Source of the DNA: Nicotiana tabacum
Lineage: Eukaryota > Streptophyta > Magnoliopsida > Solanales > Solanaceae
Direction of reading: 5' to 3'
DNA: 64,000 nucleotides
NCBI RefSeq assembly: GCF_000715075.1
Contig: NC_134082.1
Span: 141,286,948 to 141,350,947 of the forward strand
Positions 55,582 through 64,000 of the stretch are shown here, in pieces (position 1 is the first letter of the stretch; every line of letters begins with the position of its first letter). Made by a program: the position numbers and the translations under genes. The notes under the pieces were generated by a model. That model had not been told where the DNA came from. It was given only the letters and a program-made list of their open reading frames with translations, and ran no database searches.

Positions 55582-58501
55582 TGTAACGACCCGACCGGTC
55601 GTTTTGAGCTTTTGCATTTTGCTCGCTAGTTCTCGGGCATGACTAACCCCGTGTGCTATATTATGACTCATGTAAATTGTCAATTTTGGTTTTCAGGATG
55701 ATCGGAATAGATTTGGAAGAACAATTCTCAGTTTGAAGTTTTAAATTTGAAAGGTTTGACCAAGTTTTAACTTTTTTGTATTTGATCTCGGATTTGGATT
55801 TTTATGATTTGGTTAGCTCCGTTAGGTGATTTTGGACTTGGGAGTGCGTATGGAATGTATTTTGGAGGTCAGTGGTAGATTTAGGCTTGAATTGGCGAAA
55901 TTAAAAATTTGGCATTTTCCGGTCGGCAGTGAAAATTTTGATATTGGGGTCGGAATGAAATTCAGAAAATTAGAGTAGGTCCGTTGTGTCATTTGTGATG
56001 TGTGAAAAATTTCAGGTGATTCGTACGAGGTTTGATAGACTTTTTGATCGAATTCGGAATTCAGAAGTTTTGGAATTCTTAGGCTTGAATCCGAGGGTGT
56101 TTCGATGTTTTGATGTTGGGTTGAGTGTCCTGAAGGTTGGAACAAGTTTGAATGATGTTATGGGATGTATTTGCATGTTTTGTTGAGGTCCCGAGGGCCT
56201 CGGGTGAGTTTCGGGGTTGTCTCGGACCATTTCTAGTTGCTGGTTTTTGGCTCCAGGGGTGTACAATGCGTTAGCATAGATCTGACCATGTTAGCGTAGA
56301 GAAAATTTTGAAAAATGGAGTTGTGCTATGTGATCGCATAAGTCTTCCCGCAATCGCAGCCTGCTGCACTAACACAACTTTGGAAGCTTATAGCTCATAA
56401 TCTATAAGGAATGTGAAAGTAATCCAAACATGAAAGTTGTAGCCCTTCTTGTCTAGTTTTCAGAAAGTTAAACCAATTGTAATTTGGTGTTTTGTACAAA
56501 ATGTTATGACCATTATACTAGAGGCTATACAGAAGAGTTGGAGAAGGCTATTGGAAAAATTTGTTCTACGCGATCGCGGGGGAATGGCCGCGATTGCATA
56601 GGGTAAAAGAAGGGCTGGAAAATTTAGTTCTTCGCTATCGTATTAATTTGTTTGCGATAGCATAGGGTAAATGCCTGGGCAGATTATAAAGTACTCTATT
56701 TCGAGGATTTCAGCCATTTTTGCATTTTTGGAGCTATGGAACTCGGATTGAGGCAATTTTTGAAGGGATTTTTAGAGGATTGATTGGGGTAAGTGTTCTT
56801 CACTCAAATTTGGTTAAACCTCATGATTATGTCTTGATTCTTATCATTTAATTTGGGAATTTGGGGTGAAAATTGGGAAAAATTTAGGAAGGTTTGGAGA
56901 GTTGATTTTGGGGATTTGGATGGCTATTTGATGTCGGATTTTGGTGAATATGATATGGGTAGACTCATGAGAAAATGGGTTTTCCAGTTTTGTGATTTTT
57001 ATCGGATTCTGAGACGTGGTACCGAGGGTCGGGTTTTAGCCAATTTCGGGATTTTTGAGTTAATTTGATTATTTTTGCTTGGGCTTTATTCCATTAGTGT
57101 ATATTGATGATAATATACCGATTTTGGTTAGATTTGGAGCATTTGGAGGCCGATTCGAGAGGCAAAGGCATCGCGGGCTAGTGTTTGGACCGATTTAAGG
57201 TAAGTAATGATTGTAAATGTTGTTCTGAGGGTATGAAACCCTAGATTTCACATCGTTGTTCTACTTTGAGGTGACGCACACACTAGGTGACAAGCGTGGG
57301 GTCGTGCACCATTGGAGATTGTGACTTGGTCCGTCCCATATGACTGTTAAGGAGCGTATTAGATTGAAAGCTGTTTGATATCATTGTGTTTTGGAAATTA
57401 TTACCATGTTTTGGGTTGAATGCCATTTTTGATATTTTAAATGATATTTTGGGCTGAACATCATGTTTACTGTTGCCCGAGTGGCTTGAGAGATTTAGGA
57501 CTGAGTGAGGTCGGAGGACTATGTTGTGAGGATATTATGGGATCGGGTTTCGCGCCGCAATAATGTGGTACTGATTTATGATTATGAGGCTGAGTGCTTG
57601 ATTTGTTACGCCACGAGGTGGCTTGATATGAGGCCGAGCGCCTGTTTGATTATGCCACGAGATGGCTTGTTATTGCACTTGGGCTGTAAGGGGCCCCTCC
57701 CGGAGTCTGTACACCCCTAGAGAGCGCGAGTACCTAGTGTAAGTGATATGATATAGCCCGAGGGGCTGTTCTTGATCCATGTTTTTCCCGAGGGGCAGTT
57801 CTTGATTCATGTTATGCCCAAAGTGCTGATTATGAGTGATTGTGAGGTAGCCCGAAGGGCTGGTTCTGTTGATATTATACACGAGGGGTAGTTTAAGGTA
57901 CATTACGTTTCTATCATTTTTACTCACTGTTTTATCACTCGTTTGAAACTATTGAAGGTTGTTTTAAAGGGTTTTACTGAAATTGAGCTTGATCTGCGAA
58001 GTAAATGATTTCTGTATTGTTTTGGAAAGCACTGCATTTGTTGTAGCATTATGATGTGGCTTACGTGTTTTCTTACTGCTCAGCTTTCATTTGCTTTTAT
58101 TACTTACTGAGTTGGCGTACTCACATTAATCCCTGCACCTTGTGTGTAGATTCAGGTATTTCTGAACCCGGTAGCAGGTGTTGATTGCTCAGTGGCAGAG
58201 TCATTGGAGTTAGCAAGGAAGCTGCCCGATGTTCGCAGCCCTGCTCTTGTCCCTCTTGTATTCCTTAAATTGTTTTAGTATATTTTCAGACCTTAGTAGA
58301 TGCTCGTGACTTGCGACTCATCGATGTCGGGCTTGTGTATTTGTTCTGCATTGTTCATTTAGACTTACATTATGAGATATCTGATTAAGTAAAGGCTTAA
58401 AATGATTGTTATTGATTAAATGGTTAATTCAGGAGTTGTGTCAGCTGGCCTAGTTTCACGATAGGCGCCATCACGACCGGTTCGGTTTTAGGGTCATGAT
58501 A
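55582..58501 (+). mobile_element. 3' LTR of element C
   Basis: It begins TGTAACGACCCGACCGGTCG and ends GGGTCATGATA. It has a single copy of the segment duplicated in the 5' LTR, a GCGATCGC island at 56330-56670, TATAAAG near 56689 and hairpin units at 57470-57900. Confidence 0.88.
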
Positions 58502-58506
58502 TGTTG
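58502..58506. repeat. target site duplication TGTTG, right of element C
   Basis: It pairs with 33440-33444. Confidence 0.88.
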
Positions 58507-58692
58507 ATAGTTTTCTTCACTTGTTCCACTCTTTATTCACGTCTAGACTCAAATCGAGGGTGCAATCGAGGACGAGCTCATTATTCAATCTAAGGGTGCA
58601 ATCTATTATTCGTAATTATTCGTGTTGAATTAAACCACGTATCATTTAAACCGCATGCAAATTCAATTTTTACCCAATTTAGGGGTAAACTG
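58507..58692 (+). mobile_element. right part of the LTR of Tat-like element B
   Basis: It resumes the LTR cut at 33444 and runs to the primer-site-like sequence. The exact LTR end is not clear because no CA lies directly before the primer site. Confidence 0.6.
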
Positions 58693-58712
58693 TTTGGCGC
58701 CTACTATGGGGA
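58693..58712 (+). other. candidate primer binding site of element B
   Basis: tttggcgcctactatgggga resembles the TGGCGCC-type primer sites of Tat elements. The tRNA is uncertain. Confidence 0.6.
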
Positions 58713-58785
58713 TAAGGATAATAGTGGCGATTTAATATGAATCTCCATAACACACCCTGTTTACACTTGTTCTTTGAAATCTTAA

Positions 58786-60395
58786 TTGCAGGTCAATCTA
58801 AAAATGTCAAACTCTCAATCTGCTCACTTGAACGTTGACACTAAGTCAGGCTACCACGATGAAAATAATAATGTGTTACCCAGTAATGATGTGCTTCCCA
58901 CTGATCCCTACGGCATCCCAGCCACCAACCCAGTCGATGCTAACTCACAGGTGGCCATCAACATTAATTTGCCAACTGATACCCAAAACAGTATTTGCGA
59001 AGGACCCCGACCAACAACTCGAGAAGCACCCGAAGGTGGGGATGATGGGGTGAGCCTATGACTGATTTTTGAAATGTTACAGGCTCAACAGGAAGTAATA
59101 ACACAATTGCAGAATCAAAGCCACGCCCCTAATAGGGTCGAACCCGAGCAATCCCAGGGAAGAATGTGAATAGACGAACAAATTATCGAGAGACCAAGGG
59201 AAGACGAGCCCGGGATAACTTCCGAGGTGATGCAGATGCTCAAGGCATTGACCAAATAGGTGGAGTCAGGCGAGAAAAGGATTGAGGTCAATGACAAGAA
59301 GGTGAAAACATATAACTCCAAGGTCGATTAGATCCTAGGAGCGCCCCCGATATTAAAGGGACCGGACTCCAAAAAATTTATCATATAATGGGACCACGAA
59401 TCCAAATAAGCATCTGACCTCCTATACATACGCAATCAAAGGAAACAGTTTGGAAGATGATGAAATCAAGTTGGTATTGATAAAGAAATTTGGGGAAACT
59501 TTGTCCAAGGGAGCGACGATATGGTATCATAACTTGCCTCCCAATTTTATTAACTCGTTTCTTATGCTTGAAGATGCTTGTGTAAAGGCCCATACCGTGG
59601 CCATCAAAGTCGAGACCAGAAAGTCAGATCTTTTCAAGGTCAAGCAAAGGAATAACGAGATGCTCATGGAGTTCGTGTCAAGATTCCAGATGGAACGGAT
59701 GGACCTACCACCGGTTACAGATGATTGGGTCATTTAGGAATTCACTCAGTGGCTCAACCACCGAAGTTCCTTGGCGTCTCAATAGCTAAAACAAATTTTG
59801 GTGGAGTACGTGACGGTAACCTGGACCGATGTCTACAACAGGTATCAGCCGAAGATCAAAATCGAGGATGACCAACTCGGGGCCCCTTCCGGATCTGTTT
59901 ATCCCATTAGGGCCGATGATAGATCTAAGAGAGCCATTAATCAAGAGCCAAGACCAGTCTAAGATCAGTATCAACCATGCAGCATGGACCAAAGACAAAA
60001 TGGACACGGGCATCACCCCGTAAGGAATTAGAAGATAAGTGGTTGGGGCCCTAGCGGTCATGGTCTAATGAGCAAAAGTGGGTTCGATGGGCTGTTGGGG
60101 AGTAGGGAAGCACTGAGATTATTGGAGTACAATTTCAACATGGATGCTGCCAATATCATGTCAGCCATGAGGCGTATCAAAGAGACTAAGTGACCCTAAC
60201 CATTGATGTCTGACCCTACCTAGAGAGATCCTAATTTGATGTGTAAGTATCACGACACTCATGGTCATAGGGCCAAAGATTGCTGACAGTTAAGAGAAGA
60301 AGTTGCTCAGTTATTCAACAAGGGGCTCCTCCGAGAATTTTTGAGTGAGCGAGCCAAAAATCACTTCAGGAATAGGGGAACCAACAAATAAGTCA
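58786..60395 (+). pseudogene. gag: gag of Tat-like element B
   Basis: A start-like MQVNLKMSNSQ opens at 58786. The capsid part at 59450-59737 has DDEIKLVLIKKFGETLSKGA and WYHNLPPNFINSF, then KVETRKSDLFKVKQ and EFVSRFQMERMDLPPV. Near 60240-60330 a zinc-knuckle-like CKYHDTHGHRAKDC is followed by QLREEV and REFLSERAKNHFRNRG. Several stops and at least two frame changes break it. Capsid and knuckle blocks match the Tat type rather than the chromovirus type. Confidence 0.78.
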
Positions 60396-60415
60396 AACAA
60401 GAGGAGCCTTAACAT

Positions 60416-60763
60416 ATGATCAACATGATCATCAGAGGAGTAGATGTTCCCAAAGGGCTAATGATAAAACACACTAAAGTATTTATCATAAGGGAAAATT
60501 TCACCCGAGATTATGTTCTAGAGGGAGTCATTTCATTCGGTGATGAAGATGCTGAGGGCATCGTACAGCCTCACAACGATGCACCAGTAATATCTATACT
60601 TATCAATAAATCTCGAGCTAAGCCTGTGTTGATTGATCCAGGTAGCTCGACCAACATCATATCAAGGGTCATAGAGCAATTGGGATTTTTTATCGTGAAA
60701 ATGGTAACAATAATTAAATTTGTAAATGGGATTCTAAAAATACATGATCTATTCCCGAGCTAG
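60416..60763 (+). pseudogene. aspartic protease N-terminal part of element B
   Basis: It reads INMIIRGVDVPKG, then ISFGDEDAEGIVQPHNDAPV and VLIDPGSSTNIISRVIEQLG. The active-site Asp is followed by Pro-Gly-Ser-Ser. The frame closes shortly after, and no RT follows in the window, so pol has been lost or displaced from about 60765 on. Confidence 0.75.
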
Positions 60764-61034
60764 TTGTTAGAGCAGTTGATGCTAATAATATGAAGTTTAA
60801 TGATGAAATGCATGTTAAAATGAGATAGTAATCAAACCGAGGGGCTTGCTGCCCGGGTATAGGTCTGGTTAAAGGGGGGCCTCGGGGTCGACGTCGGGGT
60901 CAAGCTTGGGTTGTCGGGGATAGTGGGGAATGGGATAATAGTCAAGATACGATTTAATAAGGCTCTTTATACCCAATACTAGATGGTAAAATAAAGAACA
61001 AATGAGAAAGCGATAAATATTAAAGTGACATCGG

Positions 61035-61084
61035 GCCAGAGAGAGAGAGCGAGTTTAGAAAGAAGAGAGAGAGAGAGAGAGAGA
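61035..61084. repeat. (GA)n microsatellite
   Basis: Two agagagag runs are separated by cgagtttagaaag. Confidence 0.9.
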
Positions 61085-61139
61085 TATTACAACATTTGTG
61101 GAGAAAATGGAGCTCTGCCTTTACAGGGTGTTAGATACT

Positions 61140-61150
61140 CCCTTTTTATA
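61140..61150 (-). promoter_or_regulatory. putative TATA box
   Basis: TATAAAAAGGG on the minus strand, upstream of a pyrimidine-rich leader. Confidence 0.5.
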
Positions 61151-61330
61151 GAGAGGGGAAGTCCCAACTTCGTAAAAGATACATTGCGTAATAAAAGAAA
61201 TAGGATGGGACAACCAGCTAGCTTTGCGATGTACGCGCGGGCTGGTGTCGAGCTACTTGAATAGACCTAATCGACGCCGGGTGCATTCGTCAGGAGATTC
61301 CTGCGTTCGTCAGGGCTTTAGTCGACACCA

Positions 61331-64000
61331 TCCTTGGCAGGGTACCAGCCGATCTTAAGGAAAGTGACTGACTCGAAATCCCGGGCTTCCGAGATCATCC
61401 TTCGAGGTATTTAGTTGAGGAGAAATAGGTCTCCCAGATTTCACCATGCACAAATAGTCTCCGTGTTTCTTAGAGGGAAGTGATAAGAAATGATTGTGAC
61501 ACCCACCTTCTCGATCTCCCATAACGACATCGCGCTGATGATGCAACCTCCTTTTTATAGGTGTTGAGGCGCCTCGCCTTTCCGCTTCTCCAGGATTACC
61601 CAAAATGTCGTGATTCTTCAATCTTCATTGCTATCGATTCAACTTCTATGAACGCATTGATCACGCCTGCTGTTATGGTCTTCGAGGGTGGTAACAGCGC
61701 CGTCGGTTACTTTTCCCTCCCTATAAATAGGACTTTTCATGGTTGGCTTTTTATCCAAATTTTTGTTGACACCCATCTTTTCTTCCTTTCATGTTATCTT
61801 GAATTTCTGCCATCTCGTCATGTTTAGAGCTCGTATCCTCAAGGTATTACGCCATGTGCATCGTGGCCCAACCCTTGATCCTCTTTTGATTGGGCGAAGT
61901 TGTGCCACTGTGATGTTGTTGTTATTGTTGTTAGCCCGAGGTGATGAGGTAGAGGACCGATTTCCTTCGACCCCAGGGATACTTTGGATTATGCACCACT
62001 ACTCAAGAGGGGGCTTGGATTATATACCACTGCTCACCCTCTTCCCTTAGCTCGGCGTGTTACACCCCTTTTGGATTCCCGGGGGTGTGTCGACAGTCTC
62101 TGCCGGCTGTTGCCTTCCGGGCCGAGGAAACGTCTCAAGAAATGGATTTAAAATGGTGGTACTAGCGGAGTTCGTTCTAGCCAAAATTTTCACCCAGCCA
62201 CTTCTTGTGTTCTTCCGGCGTCTCCTTCATCATTTTGCTTTTCTCCCCGGCCTTCCTTTTCCATGCCCTCCCTTTTGAAGATGCCATTTTAGAAGGATTA
62301 GGATGTGGTCCCCGAGGGGATCAGAATTGAAAGATATTATCTTTGAGGTTATATGCCTGAGAGGATGATGACAGAGGCGCAACATGAATAGGCTAGGCCC
62401 TTAGGCTCCTGTTGTATGCATATCACTTGTACTTCTTTATTTTTACGTAAGGATCCCCTGTGGGATTTTGTAATCATATGCAATGTAATAATATGTAAGG
62501 ACCCCTCGAGGGTTGTTGTAAGCCAACACTTGTATAAATACAAAGATATTTTCTTAATTCCTTCCATTAAACTTGTTGTATCTCTTTATATTTTTGGCAG
62601 CTTTGAATGCATGATCCTGTTTCGTCGCCTGTTATACTGGCCTTGGGCGCAAGTATTTCTCCCGGCTTTCAGTTGATAAAATGTCTTCACGTGGGGTCCT
62701 TCGTGACTTCTCGAACTGAACCCGAATTAGGCCAATAACCTCGGGTCGCCGGGACCCTTTCTCTGCGTGAAAACATGGATAATATCTTCGGGCCTCATAA
62801 TGGCCTTTGAGAAGAGACTTGCCTGAGGACTCGTGGTTCTGGGGCGCTGGTGACTTCCTAGAGGTAATCTTTGAATGGAGACCTTGCCGTGCTCAGAGCC
62901 GCCCTAGTCATTACCTGGAACCTGGTTCGCACGGGTGTTTGTTAGGGACGCCCATTTCTTCGTAAGCTAGCTTTCTTTGGCGGAGGCCTTTTGAAGCTGT
63001 ATGACAATTTGGTAAAGGCATTGTTGGACTGCTGTGGCGCTATTTATCTATGGCGGAGCTCTTCAGGGTTGAGCATTACCTTGAAACTGGAGGCGGTGCC
63101 GGTGGTTGGTGCCTTTGGTTGGTATTGAATCATTCCCGCCCTTTTCGTATGTAGTCGTGAGGTTGCTTCTGCTCCCCGAAAGTCCTCGGGGTTTGCTGAT
63201 TTTGTGGTACTGGTGGGTCATTCCCTTAGTGGTTGCTCATTCGGGGCACAACAGAGACCGGGCACGACGATAGATAAAATGTGTGCTTCATAATCATGAA
63301 GGAGCTTTTATCAAGGCGAGATGGGCCCGTGTTTCTGAGGAGAGGTGCATTATTCGAGCCTGGAACTCCTTGAGTCCTTGGATCTGGAGCAGCGGTTCCA
63401 TTGGGCCAACAAGGGTTGGCCACCAGGAGGGTGCTCGGTCGTCGAGTAGGTTAACTGGCTTCACTTCGCGGTAAGTTTCATCATGATTCCTTTATATCTC
63501 GGGTCTTCCATTTATTATAGGGTTTTACCTCCGTAAAACTCCAACAGACCCAGGCTTTGAGTTGTTCTGTCAAGGGGCTATACTTCGGGGGTCCTGGATG
63601 AGGGTATCCCCTTAGGCTTCTTGGTGAGGGGAAAGAAGGGGTCGAGTCGGTGCACTGGAGATTCTGCACATATCGGAGCTCGCATTACAAAAGCCTTTTG
63701 GTGAGGCATGAGCCTTCTTGTGGTAAGCATTTCGCCTTTTCTACCTTAGGGGCGGAGCCGATCGAGCTAGGAATACCTGAAGTATCAAATGCAGGCTTTG
63801 AGCTTTGATCTGAGTGGATATGATTGTGAAGCTGTAGCTTGATTCCTCAAAAGTTCGGATTGATAAGAAACGGTGCACAAATTGGTATAATACTAAGCTG
63901 GTCCGAGGATGATGAAGGAGTGGCAACTTGTCGTCGATGATCGAGCCGGGTCAGAACGGGCCTTCAAAGGATGCGTTCGTCGTAGATCTTCAGGATAGGT
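61331..64000. other. unclassified repeat-like DNA to window end
   Basis: No protein family is recognisable. It contains a plus-strand TATA box ctataaatag (61721-61730) followed by a T/C-rich leader, and another minus-strand TATAAAAAG (61550-61560). Composition is more GC-rich than the rest of the window. The promoter-like parts suggest one or more further LTR retrotransposon pieces; this is inference. Confidence 0.45.
61721..61730 (+). promoter_or_regulatory. putative TATA box
   Basis: ccctataaataggac in front of a pyrimidine-rich leader. Confidence 0.45.

Larger units (their letters stand above)
33445..58501 (+). mobile_element. LTR retrotransposon C (chromovirus-type LTRs, internal region mostly non-coding)
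   Basis: Two related LTRs (33445-36780 and 55582-58501), an initiator-tRNA-Met primer site after the first, a polypurine tract before the second and exact TGTTG flanks define one element. Minus-strand element D is inserted just after the primer site. Without D, the internal region is about 4.25 kb. It retains recognisable traces only of protease and the RT N-terminus, so this is a non-autonomous or deeply decayed member. Confidence 0.88.
60830..61330 (-). mobile_element. LTR-like promoter segment, minus orientation
   Basis: The minus strand has TATAAAAAGGG (plus 61140-61150), followed by a (TC)n leader that is the (GA)n tract on plus. The GC-rich block at 60840-60910 (ggcctcggggtcgacgtcgg) lies at the distal side. 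Boundaries are not determined. Confidence 0.5.

Noticed and set aside
61025..61264. 79-codon frame rich in Arg and Glu
   Set aside because: It is produced by translation of the (GA)n microsatellite.

Overview
The window is repeat-dominated nuclear DNA from a flowering plant. The LTR families present (ends of the type TGTAACGACC...GGGTCGTGACA, with an initiator-tRNA-Met primer site) are, from memory, typical of Solanaceae and probably of Nicotiana. I see no intact host gene, rRNA, tRNA or CRISPR. Nearly all of the 64 kb is layered mobile elements, and every recognisable protein-coding segment is a relic.

Layout: (1) 1-11885 is a 5'-truncated Ty3/gypsy element of the Tat lineage on + (gag, PR, RT, two RNase H domains, IN). 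Its 4.4-kb 3' non-coding tail carries a degenerate ~187-bp periodic repeat and a captured fragment of a host C2H2-like zinc-finger gene, then a polypurine tract and LTR. (2) 11886-16326 is three abutting LTR fragments. (3) 16327-22945 is AT-rich DNA with a receptor-kinase gene fragment and a 3.16-kb solo LTR flanked by exact TTTTG duplications. (4) 22946-27350 is a decayed minus-strand Helitron whose PIF1-like helicase is split by a solo LTR; a foldback MITE also lies inside it. (5) 28581-31928 is a palindrome-rich element split by another solo LTR that contains a 39-bp hairpin array; a second, unsplit copy follows at 32152-32689. (6) 32996-60763 is a four-level nest. A Tat-like element is split in its LTR by element C (33445-58501, TSD TGTTG). 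C is split by minus-strand chromovirus D (36889-51428, TSD CTACA). One LTR of D is split by a 4.5-kb solo LTR, E (46884-51407, TSD ACAAC/ACGAC). (7) 60764-64000 is LTR-like promoter DNA and unclassified repeat DNA.

The most notable signals beyond ordinary annotation are these. A host exon with an open frame sits inside the Tat tail. The LTRs carry arrays of very short hairpins, and one unit of the 39-bp array shows two paired compensatory base-pair changes. Several LTR families share a CG-rich palindromic-word island just upstream of the putative TATA box, and the word differs by family. No gene network operates here; the elements are linked by insertion history rather than by function.
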